From assembly GCA_947646735.1 (NCBI GenBank), contig CANTFK010000766.1, positions 372,001-436,000 on the forward strand: 64,000 bases of DNA, written 5' to 3'. The stretch is from Peronospora farinosa (taxonomy: Eukaryota; Oomycota; Peronosporomycetes; Peronosporales; Peronosporaceae). Below, piece by piece: positions 40,500 through 52,340 of the stretch; within the stretch, counting starts at the first letter, position 1; each line of letters starts with the position of its first letter. Below the pieces are notes generated by a model. It made no database searches. It saw only the letters and a list, made by a program, of their open reading frames with translations, and had not been told where the DNA came from. Both the position numbers and the translations under genes were made by a program.

Positions 40500-41568
40500 T
40501 TAAGACGGATCCCGATACGGCTTGAGAATGCCAGCGTAGAACACGGGGTGCGTACAAAATTTGCGCGGCAGATTAAGTGTATACGCTAAACTTTGCTTGG
40601 TAACTACCGTAAAGGGTACGACGAAGCGCGGACGCAACTTTGTCTTAAAGACAGCAGACACTACATTTGTAGGAAGGTTTTTAGCATTATGTAAGACTTG
40701 GTCTCCGAACTCATAATAATCAATGCAACTTCTGCCTTTAGCATCCGCATATTTCTTCTGTTTGTCTTGGCTATCAGCCATTGCGTCACGCACATGTCGT
40801 AAGACATTCAGTCGCGTATCGAGAAACGTATTCACCTGTTTCTTTACATTAATTGGGCTGAGATCAGCAAGCCGATCGGCAACCTCTGCCCAACAAGCCC
40901 TGAACCACTCGGTGGTAGCGTTAACGGAACGCATGGGTGTGTGAGGCCATTCACATAGAACGGAGTGTAGCCGGTAGAGGCGTGCACGGAGTTATTGAGT
41001 GCAAACTCAACAACAGAGAGCATAGAGTTCCAACGCTTTGGCGTTTTAGCACAAACGCTGAGGAGGATATCTTCAATAACGCGATTTACGCGTTCAGCTT
41101 GACCATCGGTCTGCGGATGATCCGCTGTGAACATGTTCAATCGGGTGCCTAGCACCTGGAAAACGGACTTTCACAATTTACTCGTGAAAAGAGGATCACG
41201 GTCAGAAACAGTTGCCACTGGCAAGACATGTTGGCGAAACACTCGATTGATAAGCAGCTCCGCTGTGCATTCACCATCGATCGAGTCTGGCACAGCCGCT
41301 AAGTTAGCCATCTTGCTCAAACGGTCAACAAAGACCGCAATACCTGCGTTGTCATGCGAATCTTTCGGTAGGCCAAACACAAAATCTATACTAATGGACC
41401 CCAACATCCAACTGGAACAGGCAAACTAGACAGCGGCGCTGCCGAATGGGGCGAGGATTTCACCTGTTGACAAGTTTCATACGTACGCACATATGTGCTC
41501 ACCCATTTATATAATTTGTGCCACCAGTAACTTTGACATACTGCCCCATAGGTCGTTTCACGATCCAA
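40500..41568 (-). pseudogene. Element C integrase
   Basis: Three overlapping frames: 41568-41386 (zinc-region end CQQVK), 41407-41171 (core D in IDFVFGLP and D in VSDRDP), and 41155-40500 (E in DGQAERVNRVIED, then the C-terminal domain with DYYEFGDQVLHNAKNL). Frameshifts at about 41390 and 41165 and another near 40880 separate them. Confidence 0.9.
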
Positions 41569-41757
41569 ATGACCACCGAAAGCGGTGTCGTGTACCTCAT
41601 ACAGTATACGATACTTCGGATCTCGTCATGAGGAACCACAATACGCGGAGGATCCGCCACATCTGCACAATAGTACAACAGCCCCTTATCAATAAAATAT
41701 CGATGGAGGCTCGCACGTAATCGTGTAGACAGTTTAATGTCTAAGTCTTTAAACTCA

Positions 41758-42295
41758 TCACTGCCAAGAACAAGGCAGCAAAGCTACACAATGAGTGTAG
41801 TTAGCATACGCCGTACGAATGAGATCGATGATAGAAGACGACAACGTCGTAACATGAGCAAGATCATAGTCAGGTCCGCGTGACAACGCATCAGCCAAAG
41901 TATTTTGCTTAATCGGCTTATACTTCACCTCGAAATTATTCAGCAAAGAGTGAAAGACATCTGGCCATTCTATGCGAGAGATGAGGCGACTGAGTCGAAG
42001 TGCGTGAATACGCATGATCGGTATAGATCACAAAAGGCTTCGAGCCCAGCAGATGAAGGCTGAATCTGACTAAGGCATACTTCATCGCAAGTAGCTCTTT
42101 ATCATGGACCGGATAGCTCTTCTCTGCAGCTTTCAGCTGGCGAGATTTAAAAGAGATCACACGCTCACGACCTTCATCATCTTTTTGTAACAGAGCACTG
42201 CCAATGAAAAAATCTGACGCGTCACAGACGATGCTAAACGGTCGGTCAGGATCTGGCAAATTAAAAATGGGAGCATAACGAAGGCTAGCCTTCAC
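41758..42295 (-). pseudogene. Element C RNase H
   Basis: 42295-41936 has the N-terminal part with the catalytic-type FSIVCDASDFFIGSALL and HDKELLAMKYAL; a frameshift near 41990 leads into 42015-41758, which has YKPIKQNTLADALSRGPDY. Confidence 0.88.
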
Positions 42296-42404
42296 CGTTT
42301 GAAAGCATTCTCATGTTCGGCATGCCAACAGCATTCCACATCCTTTTAAGGTGATCATATAATGGCCGAGCCATATCAACGTAATTCTCGCTGTACATAT
42401 GTAA

Positions 42405-43222
42405 CTAATTTGAAAGACCAAGCCATTTACGCAAGTCCTTCTGCGACTGTGGAACAGGACAATCGACTATTGCTTTGACCTTGGCGGGATCCGCTCTGAG
42501 GCCTCGCTTCTCAATGAAGCACCCTAAAAAAGGAATTTTTTCGGCCCCGAAGATGCACTTAGATGCATTAGCATATAGTTTATTAGTGCGCATGCACTCG
42601 AGCATAGCTCGTAAATGAACAATATGGTTCACAATATCTGACCGCCCATTTTCAGCTCGACTATGGACAAAAATGTCATTAAAGTACGTCTGTGCATAAC
42701 TTCAATGGGGTCGAAACAATTTCGTTACCAAACGGTTAAACGTAGCCGGAGCATTAGATAGCCCCTGGGGCATCACCAACCGCTATCAGAGCATACCGCT
42801 CGGAGTACTAACAGCAGTAAGCGGGATATCGCTAGCTCGCATGAGCAATTGGTATTAACTATCGACTAAGTCGAGCGCACTGTACATGGTACAACCGACC
42901 ATATTGTTCTGAAGCACATCCTTTCTAGGTATTGGCGTCTGTGCAGGTATAGTGGCTGCATTGAGCTTATTATAAGCATGAACGATACGCCATTTACCGC
43001 TAAGTTTCTTGAAACAGAAAGCAGGTGTAGAGTGCGGAGATTTGCTCTCGCGCACCATACCCGCCGCGTGCTTTGCACAAAAATTTTGTCAATGACGTCA
43101 CACTGTTCTTTGGGTAATGGCCACTGCCGTGTTACGCAGTATTTGGTTCCAGGAACCAAGTCAATTTCATGACGTACACCCCTATCAGGTGGTAGAACCG
43201 ACGGTGGATCGTGACACACCAC
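42405..43222 (-). pseudogene. Element C reverse transcriptase, catalytic motif altered
   Basis: RT fragments in several frames: 43222-42866 and 43058-42855 (WRIVHAYNKLN, ALDLVDS), then the palm (MPQGLSNAPATFN) and 42632-42405 (thumb). The YxDD box near 42670-42690 reads Y-F-N-D, so a catalytic Asp is Asn. Several stops are present. Confidence 0.88.
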
Positions 43223-43623
43223 GTCCTGGAATTCCCTAACTAAAGGATAGTAGGGATCTGAAGGGTCCCTTTAAATAGATGATCCACTACGCGCACGAAG
43301 TGCCGCCTTTGTATCTTCGAGGACTGTCTTATCGACAAGCGAGGATGAGTTCAGCTCGAGGTTAGGTCGAATGACCACCATATCGGATAGAGCACCAGCC
43401 TTCAAGGCCTGATGAAATTAATCCACAGACATTTCGTCTAGCTATAAGAGATCATTTAATTATGGGAGGGACTCTAGGTCAACCTCACCATCTACGTCAC
43501 CTGTCTCTCCGTTGACCAGGGTATACAACTGGTCACTGACATCACTACGTGATTTAACAGATGCCATGCGTCTCGCAGCCGCCATCTGGCGACGCTTCCG
43601 TCTCATTGGCGAGACCGTGCCTT

Positions 43624-44418
43624 TTAAAGTACTTGGGATACCTTCATCCCAAGGCCAATCGATTCCTTGGCCTTAATCTTCTCTATACGAGAGCTGATGT
43701 CATAATCAACATTCAGTGAGTCCCTATCACAGGTGACATCACTAACAAGGTCATCGACCTTTACTTGCCATATACAAGAGCCGATGTCATTACCGACATC
43801 CAGTGTCTCAATATTAATATGAGTATCACTTAACGGAGTACGTGCCATTCCACTTAGTGTCACTGAGCTCTGCTCGACACTATTATTGTTGACATCGGAG
43901 TTTATCAACTCAGACACTCCAATGTCCAGCACACTAACTGAATCAGTTAATGGCTCGCGCCAATAGCACTTTTGTTTCTTAGCGAAGGTGGGTTCATGAC
44001 TCTCCAAAGCTTCGCTAGGAACATTGCGCGTTGCGCCTAAAGTTTTGGATCTCCAATCGATCCACGGCTCATGGCGTTCCAGCCAGGCCATACCGAAAAT
44101 GAGATCATATCTCGAGTCAAAATCTAGGACAAGACAGCGTTCAACGCTATTGAAGTCTAAGAACTTCACACCTAAATTCAACGAAACTTTAGGAGCGGTG
44201 ACACGTACACCTGTTGTGAGACGAACGGTTATGCTGTCACCCTCTTGCGCTTTTAGCGCCTCAGCATACAGCTGACTCCCTTCAAGGGAACGAAGTCGTA
44301 GATAATTACCCGACGCCCCTGAGTCAGTTAGAATTGACCATGGCTTCTCAAAGCCTTTAACGATTGCCGACACAACCAACAAGCCTGGCTTGTAATCTTG
44401 TTCTATGGGAGCATCCAC
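43624..44418 (-). pseudogene. Element C protease and linker
   Basis: 264 open codons. Retropepsin motif ILTDSGASGNYLR at residues ~29-41 with a downstream LIFGMAWLERH, so the active site appears intact. The remainder is an uncharacterised linker before the RT. Confidence 0.85.
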
Positions 44419-44488
44419 ATAACCACCTGGGGCTAAGCCCTGTTTACCTCTACCTCGTAGAGGTTCAGCATAACTTAGTTCTTTCCCA

Positions 44489-44886
44489 TTAGGGCGTTTC
44501 GCGCCTACTGGGAGCTGACGTTTTCCCCTGCCATGCTCGCCTTTTGGCTAAGAGCAGGGTTAAGGCTCTGCCGATCCCACCAAGCTTACAAAAGGCCAGG
44601 CCAACTCGTTGCTTTTCTGACACAAGCATGGCGGTTTCCATTGCCATTTCAACCTCTCGGATCCAGAGGAGAAGATTTCTTCCCTCCTTCCCCTCCAAGT
44701 CGAGCCTTTGGCTCTGCATCGGGCACAGTACCGACCGGGATATACTGTGTAGGCGCAGCTTACGCTGCCTGGTCGTGGACCTGCCCGGGTATCGTTGTTT
44801 CATAACGCATAAAGGTCTCAAGGCAACATTAAAGACATCCGGGCCCTAGGCCAAAAGTGCCTCGATTTGATCGGGCCCAATGAACG
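44489..44886 (-). pseudogene. Element C gag remnant
   Basis: Only the capsid-like core is visible ([15 protein letters not shown]), resembling the matching part of element B gag. The zinc knuckle is missing, and a short linker leads straight to the protease, so gag carries an internal deletion. Confidence 0.75.
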
Positions 44887-44984
44887 CTGATAATTTATCT
44901 AGTGCAAGTCTTTGCGCCTCAGAGAGGTAATTTTGACTCTCCATCCTCATATAAGGTTAGTCTTAAAGATTCAGTGTAGGATTG

Positions 44985-45002
44985 ACTACAAGTGCTACCA
45001 AG
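44985..45002 (-). promoter_or_regulatory. Element C primer-binding site
   Basis: On the minus strand, TTGGTAGCACTTGTAGTC follows the end of the 5' LTR, nearly identical to the site of element B. Confidence 0.78.
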
Positions 45003-46028
45003 TGTAGCGGAGATACACAGCGCTTTAGTCAGAGGAATACTTTTAGGCTGAAAGCCTCTTAGTTCTATAGAACTAATCAAAGTTGACGGCTAAATCCACT
45101 TAGTTCTCAGGAACTAATTAAACGACTTAAATGTCACCCTGTTTTAAGGAACTAGGAAAGAAATTTTTAGTCTGCAAGCAATAAGCTTAAGGTTCAGAGA
45201 ACCGACGCAAGAAAAAGCTAGAAGCTTAGAGGTTCAGAGAATCAACGCACGAAGTGCACAAGAGAACAAGTCAGAGGTACTTACGATCTAAAACTCAAAA
45301 TGAGAACTGATTTTGTAATGGGGCACCCTACGACTATACTGATAACAGTATAGTCTACCTTCACTGATGACAGTAAAAGCAGTGTGCCACAAAACCTTTC
45401 TTACACATGAGGCAGACGAAGCTTTACTTCTAGACGACACGCTAGAAGTAGAGGAAAAGAGAACTGTATTTAATATAGTTAACTATCTTAATAAAACTAA
45501 TCTGTTATAACCTATGTTAACTATATTAAACTACAACTATGTATGTTGACAACTTGCCCTCCACTCATTGCGCGCGTCCATTGGTCATGCTCAGCGCGTT
45601 GGTTGATATGATGGCCCATATCAACCAATTAGAGGGCATCTCCAACTTCAAAGAGATTTAGGGACTATATTATAGGGAAAGATAATATTGTCAAATATTA
45701 TTAGTTATAATATATTTTTATTGACACTTCATATAAGTGTCAATATTATGTAACGAGCTCACCCCGTTACAATTTTTTACGCATTAAGATTTTATGAATA
45801 GTTTTACTCTAAGTACCTTACATTGAATTAATTACTATAACAGTTATTATAATATGCAGACGTTGTTATTGGACGATGTATCGTCTAAACATCTGTGTAT
45901 GATGTACTTAGTAGTACTAAGTTTTCGGTTACTAACTTAGTACAGCGTTCTCGATTTCGAATCCTAAAGGGATTCTTCAACCGAAAACTTTTGGAATAAT
46001 ATTACAAGCGTCGTGTAACCCCGTTACA
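45003..46028 (-). repeat. Element C 5' LTR (right), interrupted
   Basis: 1026 bp in total, of which 45314-45771 is a nested solo LTR. The two outer parts match the left LTR, including the direct repeats around GCTTAAGGTTCAGAGAACC. Confidence 0.9.
45314..45771. repeat. Nested hairpin-rich solo LTR
   Basis: 458 bp starting TGTAATGGGG and ending CCCCGTTACA, absent from the matching place in the left LTR of element C. Flanked by ATTT on both sides (a possible 4-base duplication; a fifth base differs). It contains at least six perfect inverted repeats (45332/45346, 45426/45442, 45469/45516, 45599/45617, 45683/45694, 45721/45735). No coding capacity. Orientation uncertain. Confidence 0.8.
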
Positions 46029-46033
46029 GTCCG
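46029..46033 (+). repeat. Target-site duplication of element C, right copy (GTCCG)
   Basis: Identical to 38453-38457. Confidence 0.92.
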
Positions 46034-46622
46034 CTTCTGGTCCACGTTGATTCAAGTAGAAAGAAAAGGCTGTAAAGACGCCCTAAATGCAGCGATTACG
46101 ATACAAAACTCTCTAGGTATTTCCAGCATAGGGCAAAGTGGTTGTGAGCAGACCGCTATCTCATGTGTTCCTCATTGAGATCGTTGGCAAGCGTATTTGT
46201 TGCCGCTCTTGATGACTTGAAGCTATTGAAGGTGCACCTATCTCTTAAAAGGATCAGATTCACGTGGAGACTAAGTACAAGAAACTGACTATCAAGGACA
46301 TTGTTTCATGAGTATCTCGTGAGGAAGAAGTAAGCTAGTAGTGAAGTATGGGCTAGAAAGACAAGAAAGACAAGAGAGCCTACGTCCTGCTATAAAGTAG
46401 TATAATCAATTGCTCATTAGGATGAATTTGTACTACCACGTTGTACACTCCCTCTTCAATGAAGGGTCATTTTAAGTCATGAAAGGTCATTGTTTTTTTG
46501 TAATACAAGTCCCTCGTGAACTACAGATATCCCACTACGTTTCAACTAGAATCCCGCCGTTTCGAACTATAACCCGCAATCTTTAATTGCTTGCACTTGC
46601 TGAATAAATCTCTAGAAAGGTT
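46034..46622. other. Intergenic region upstream of the FHA gene
   Basis: About 590 bases. The first ~190 bases have an open plus-strand stretch without recognisable domain that was once joined to the left flank of element C. The rest holds the FHA gene promoter. Confidence 0.4.
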
Positions 46623-48449
46623 ATGCCAATTACTACTTTGTCGTCGAAGATCGTGCTACGAGTGCATCAATTTGCATTCAACAAGAACGAAAACACGAGA
46701 GATCAAATGACATTAGTTGCAACCAACGGAATTGTGGTGGGCAAAGGGTTTCAAGCTATTTTCAAGCTTTATGATGATTCGGAGGTCGATGCTGCTCACG
46801 GGACATTGGAATGCACTCTTGGGCTCGGGGTTTGGGTCTATAGTGATCACAGTCGCTACGGTTCGATACTTAATGGAGATCAAAGTGTTCACAATAATGC
46901 AGTGGTAGTGCATCATGGTGATACGTTAAAGGTCGGTCGGACCGAAGTCTAGTTGAGTCTGATAAGGGGAACGTCGGAAGCAATTCCAGAAGAGAAGGAA
47001 GCGAACAACATAGTGTCATCAGTTGGTGTCAATCAGGAGACCGAGTTAAGTGCACGAAATATTGCACGAATGGCTCGACGTAGAGCGTCAACGTCATGGG
47101 AATCGGCGGATGCAGTGTCCAGATTACAGCAAGCTAAGGAACGACTGCCTCGTATTGAAACATTGGGGCTTGACTTTGTTGCAGTTAAAACATCCATGGC
47201 GACGCCTACGGAGTATACGGTGTCGCCACTTTCTGAGACGCGGTGGCGGATTCCTACTGCTAACACAACCGCAGATGCAGCAAAAAAATTCCCGTCTCCA
47301 CTCTTAAAGCAGTACGGACATCCGCAATCGTTTCATCGACCTCGTGCGCGGTTTGTGGAAGGTTTTGACATGCCGTTCACATCAATACATCAGCAGCCAG
47401 AAGCTGAAAATTCAAGTAAGAAGGACCTCCCACCGCCTTTGGAATATTCGAGCTCTCCAGCGGTGTCTCCGTCGTCTGTAGCGGCACGGCAGCGCTACAA
47501 TCTCCTTCAGCAACCACCAACTAGTGTACCTGTCCCAGTGTCTGCATTGATCGCTAAAGTGTCGCCCCCGCCAACAAGTACAGGTGGCTGGCCAAGCTCG
47601 CGGCGTGACGATCTTCGCATTCAGGTGTCCAAGAAGATGGCTGCGGCAGCGCCAGTGGGTGCTGGCAAGGCTACTGTTCCCCGCGTACTTCCAGGAGCAC
47701 TGGAACCTCAACCACCTGCGTCACCTGTGGCACAAAGAGACCTTTTAAAACAACAACTATCACTGCAGACCATTCTGCAGGCCAAATTTGAAGAGAAAAA
47801 ACTACTCAAACAGCAGCAGAAGGAGTGGATGAGACAAACGATGATGTCTGTCATCTCCAACAACAACGAGATGCTAGCTTCCACGCTGCATCCTCCTGTC
47901 GAGAATGAGAAAACGTCGCTTGACACTGACCCGAATGAGTTGGTACTGTTTCCCGCACCAACTCCAGTACCCTTACTTGGACTTAGGCAGCACCAGATTC
48001 TGAAACCAACTTCACGAGTTTCAGCAGCCACATTAGCGTCCCGAGCACGTCTTAACAGCTTCGAAGAAAGATTCAATGAAACAAGGTGCAATGCTAAGAA
48101 GGGACGTCATAAGACTACAGCGCTGGCAAGCGAATTACACAAATGGGAGGTCAGACACCGCAATCCCGCCAAGGAAATTGAGCTGCGCAGCTCAGATGAA
48201 AGCGTCATTTTCACAGCAACTACGATGATTACTTGTCAATGGCGTGCCATGAGCTCGGTACGTCATTCACAGATTGTCCGTTTATCGACTCGACCTCTTG
48301 TTTTCGTTAACGTTTGTTGCTGTTTACTCCCACAGCTCTCATCAAGTTGTACCAGCTCCGTTGATCTTTGCGATTTCCTCGGTTATGAGGAAGAGGAGGA
48401 TACGGACGACATGATCACGTCGTATACAACTCCAAAATGGATCAATTGA
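46623..48449 (+). CDS. FHA-domain protein with one in-frame TAG
   Basis: Residues ~10-110 resemble a forkhead-associated phosphothreonine-binding domain, with a core around YSDHSRYGSILNG and the last strand DTLKVGRTEV. A TAG at 46950-46952 falls at the end of that strand, yet the same frame then stays open to 48449. A 78-bp intron (48258-48335, GTACGT...CACAG, phase 0) near the 3' end is spliced by inference. The downstream part is Ser/Pro/Ala-rich with a glutamine/lysine-rich helix (residues ~380-410), and the product ends with an acidic patch (GYEEEEDTDD). About 582 residues if the TAG is ignored. Either a pseudogenising nonsense mutation, a read-through codon or a base error. Exact role unknown; FHA proteins commonly act in DNA-damage or kinase signalling. 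Confidence 0.75.
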
Positions 48450-49057
48450 GCTGCTACGCTCTTGATTCTAAGCAAATTTGCTGGATTGTTGTCAGTGACT
48501 TCTGAGTTCTGGTAAGTTATCGTACTGGGTTAGTCCATATGCTTTTGGTGCCTTTAGCTTTAGCATATCTGCATTGTATCATTCCCATTCTTGATATATA
48601 TAAAGTAACTGACGAGAAGTGCTGCTGTGGTTGCAGGTATCAGGAATCAATTCCACTGCACAATGACCAACCCAACATTGCGTGCTGTTTGTACTTACTC
48701 ATTTTCTTGGTGTTGATGCAGAAGATTGTTGTCTTGTAACCGCAAAAAATATCTTCACACCTACATGGTACGCAAACATAACCCCGATAGCGTGAAGGTT
48801 CACCTCTTTCTTCATTTTGCTGATTTAGACGTACGGCCAGAGTCTATCAAAGTAGTTCATGCAAAGCTAAGCAGCACTATAGATCCGACCAAGCTGAACA
48901 AGCTTGAAAGCTGTTCCTACAGCTGCTTCACTTTAAACTTGACAAATCCGGTGGCGTGTTTTCGACTTCAACGAGAAAGGCAGCTTCTTACCGCAGTTTG
49001 TTTGTATGAAAAGGTTTCGCAATGCAGAAGCTTATTTCATCCAGAAGCTGCATCCGA
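48450..49057. other. Region between FHA gene and secreted-protein gene
   Basis: About 600 bases with two overlapping, mildly protein-like plus frames: about 48764-49061, and another near 48955-49150 containing FDFNEKGSFLPQF. They may be remnants of another gene or exons I cannot resolve. Confidence 0.3.
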
Positions 49058-49830
49058 ATGATACGAGTATTCATCACAGTGCTGGTGTTTGTCGTGCCAG
49101 CTGCAAGTCACGAGAGTGCAGCATCGACCAACAGCACACGTCTCAATGTTACTGACTACTGGATTGAAGACCATCCGTACGTGTACCTTCCTTACTGGAA
49201 GCGCCTTCAAAATGGTAAAATTGTACTGAAGAACGACTCGACCTTCAGTAGCGTACGTGATACAGCTAGGACAAATACGTCATGGATTTCAAGGTGGGTC
49301 CTCTCAAGTGAGGGTCAACGCACGCTACGAAAAGATATATCACGGCTGCTGATGTACAATCTAGTGTCTCCCATGGACTACGGGGACTCGCTGCGGTCTA
49401 GTAACGTGCGTCGGCGCCGTAACAAAGCGGTACGCATGTTTCTAACAGACAACTTGGCACTTCCAGCCTTGAAAATTTTCGGTCGTGTAGCTTGGAATCT
49501 CATTCAAAGTCATTACGTTGACTATTTCAAAGACGAGATGTTCACGCAGCGTTTAAAGACTATGAACGCTAGTGAGATGATACGAGAATTTAACCTCACA
49601 CTCCCAATAGAGGCGATCGAAGAGATACAAGATGAAGATAGCCGACTAAACACAACGCAGGCATACGAGTATGATGGAGAAAAAAAGCGAGCTCAATTAT
49701 ACAGACAGTACCCGCAGCTTTTGAACCATACGAGAATTACTCGAACCAGTTTTACACCCGAGCCGATACTTTGCCGCCACCCACATTTCCTGCCGACAGC
49801 TATCCGTGGCTTTGGTCTTCGCGGCTTAAC
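49058..49830 (+). pseudogene. Secreted or membrane glycoprotein gene, 5' part, cut by LINE
   Basis: Start chosen at ATG 49058 because it begins a clear signal peptide (MIRVFITVLVFVVPAASHES), ahead of an N-terminal extension that lacks one. The product has many N-glycosylation sequons (NSTR, NVT, NDST, NTS, NAS, NLT). The frame shifts by one base near 49690-49715; the other frame then reads YENYSNQFYTRAD and DSYPWLWSSRLN up to the LINE insertion point. The gene resumes at 58803 in that same frame. No named domain recognised. Confidence 0.7.
49817..49830 (+). repeat. LINE target-site duplication, left copy
   Basis: CTTCGCGGCTTAAC, 14 bases, identical to 58789-58802. Confidence 0.93.
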
Positions 49831-49923
49831 ATGAGTGAGTGAGAAGGTGAGGTATATTTAAGTACGCGTACGACCCATTATATCCTGTCGACAGGTAACA
49901 GAGTTACCGTGGCGACTTCTACT

Positions 49924-51528
49924 TTAAGTACTAGGTATAACTAGTCCTCGGACAGCCGAGCGTCGTCGCGCAGAGTCTTGTCTCGAGATGATCAGGTTCC
50001 GTGGCGTCATAGCGGGTCCCTGAGGTTCGTAGTTGTCGGCTTGAGAGGCCTCCAGCCAGTGGTTGACATCATGGTCAAGGAATGCCGAAGCCTCCTTGAC
50101 AACACCTTCCTCAGCGGAAGCGTGCACTTGAATTGAGGCTCCAGTGTCCATAGCGATATTTGCCAGTCGTTCCGCCATTTTGTTGTATGAGCGATAGTGA
50201 TGTCCCCAGCTGGAGACATCGATATCGTCAGCAAGTGCTCTTGCCTCTCGGAAAAGAAGGGCCAGGTGTGGCTTGCGTGGAGGATGGTGCGTCCGAAGCT
50301 GCGAAAGGACGAGCGCACTGTTCCCCACGACATGGAGAGGTGAGTAGCCGCTAACCTTCGCTTGTCGAAGCCCGTGCACGAGCCCCCAGTATTCAGCGAC
50401 ATTGTTCGTGGTATTTGCAGAACCGTAAGCCATGCTCGATACCCACACGACGCATGCTGCGTGCGTCTGAATGTGAAGTTGGACAATGACGGAACCTGCT
50501 CCGCCCGGTCCAGGATTTCCTCTTGACCCCCCGTCGAAGAAGAGCAGGTAAAAAAACCCAGATAGAGTGTCAAGCGGCAGCGCTCGCAAGGGTGGAGGAT
50601 TGTCAAAGCCGATGAGGGTATCAGCAAGCGCCGACCGTACTCGTGCGAATAGGTATCCGTCTACCCCCATGTCCGACTGATATGTTGAACTTCGAAACCG
50701 TGTAACCGCTCGTCGAAATTGTGTCCTTGCTCTTGCGTCGTGTACTTCCTGTGGCAAAAGTGAGTCTTCCAAGCGGCGGAGACGCTCAGCCCAGATGGAA
50801 TGTAGTGTCGTAGAAACGAGAAAACGCCAGAGCTCACGCGTTGCTGGAAAAACGGCGTCCTTCGCTCGAGACAAATCTACACTGGGTTCGATAGCGTTTT
50901 TAATGGCATTCCATGCAGAACTCGGAATACTCGGAAGGTCCATCCCAAACACCCAGACGTGAAGGTCCGCCTCCTCCAAATCGCCTAGCTTTCGCCACCG
51001 TTCAAGTAGATAACCCCAATGACGCCGAGCGCTAGGGCAATTCCAGAATACATGACTAGCCATGGCCAGTAAGGATGTCGGACACGCTGGGTCGGGGCAA
51101 GATAGATCTTGGTTAGCCCAATTCCATAGCGGGAAGCTGTTACTCTTCAGACGATAAAGCGTCTGCGCGTTGGTCGGGAAAGAAGCCCGTATTTTACGGA
51201 TGTCTCTCCACTCGATCAGAGATGTACCTGCTGCAATCACTTGGAAGTCCGGCTTCTTCACGCGTTCGTCGCAAATGCGTTTGCCTTCATCACTTCGCCT
51301 GCGGGAAATGATCTTTTTGAATTTTCGTCGTTGCGGCCTCCATCTTCGACGGACAGCCCATAGGTGTACAACACGCGTAAGCGTTGGATGCGCACCAAGT
51401 GGACAGTAATTCCACTGTCCAGACACGCTGCGGTATCGCAAGCAGCCATAGATGAGACTGTAGCCACCCCACCCGCTATACCCGTGTCGAAGTGCGATAC
51501 CGATGTACCGTCTCGGTCGAGGAGCCAA
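49924..51528 (-). pseudogene. LINE ORF2, C-terminal part with RNase H
   Basis: 534 open codons. The first ~70 are out-of-frame shadow. A zinc region (CPDPACPTSL...HVFWNCPSA) follows, then RNase H with FFDGGSRGNPGPGG and NNVAEYWGLVHGL. Two positions usually Asp read otherwise: GNS in VVGNSALVL, and E in YNKMAERLAN. That suggests a weakened RNase H. Confidence 0.85.
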
Positions 51529-52340
51529 GTATGATATTGGTGGACCTTTGTCGAGTACGCCAACAATGCCCCCGATTCAAACGACCTGTATACGAGTGCT
51601 GGAAAATTGTATAGAAGGGCAAGGCAGAAGTTCCCAAAATGCCGACGCTTCGCCATAGAGTGGGTAGCCATGTCACGCTTGGGCGAAAATCGGACGATAC
51701 CACTCTGAGTCGTCTTCCAGGTGAATATGTCGCCAAGGTACTTGTGCCCCCTCGAAAAATCCGCTCCATTCAAAGTATAAGCCTTGCCTCTGCGATCCCT
51801 CAGCCACGACATGTCCGTCAGCGTTGCGTGTACGATCCATCTGGGTTCAAAACGACCTGATGTCGCTACTTCAGCTCTCATCCCGGCCCGCAACCTGTCA
51901 TCAAGTATACGGCGGACATCAATTGTGACACTACCGTCTCCATTATAGTCGATTAAGGCTCTTGATGAAAAAGAGGCGGCCCTTCGGCAGACCTCCTGGA
52001 CCTCTCCTTGACGGGCATGTCGAGCAGCTGAAAGCCCAACAATTTTAGAACCGGTTAACCATAGCGTCACTTGGAGTCGAGGCTCCTGGTCTTGGGTCCA
52101 ACATGGCGTGATGTAAGCCGGACCCGAATCAGTAGAGCCCCATAGAAAGTCTCCGATCAGTAAATCTTTCGAAGAAGCTGTAGCTGCCCACTGTCCAACA
52201 GCGGTTGCCGCCATAGTCATTAATTCCGTACGAATACACGGCACCGATAGCCCACCTTGCTGTATCGGTAGTGAAGCCATCTCTGAAGGGACCCACGGTC
52301 GGGACCTCTTGCCATCATGGACGCCCCATACAAAGTCCAT
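51258..52340 (-). pseudogene. LINE ORF2, connector part
   Basis: 360 open codons after the RT thumb. Contains WVPSEMASLPIQQGGLSVPC, typical of the region after RT in LINE ORF2; the frame shifts at both ends (about 52330 and 51300). Confidence 0.8.

Larger units (their letters stand above)
38458..46028 (-). mobile_element. Complete chromodomain Ty3/gypsy element C (minus strand)
   Basis: 7.6-kb LTR retrotransposon on the minus strand with a perfect 5-bp duplication GTCCG. Right (5') LTR 45003-46028 includes a nested solo LTR; left (3') LTR is 38458-39098. Minus-strand order is primer site, gag remnant, protease, RT, RNase H, integrase, chromodomain. A separate long frame runs on the plus strand at 39209-40492. 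Pol is interrupted at many points. Confidence 0.95.

Noticed and set aside
48764..49061. Small gene immediately upstream of the signal-peptide gene
   Set aside because: No domain, and an overlapping second frame looks equally plausible; left as unresolved.
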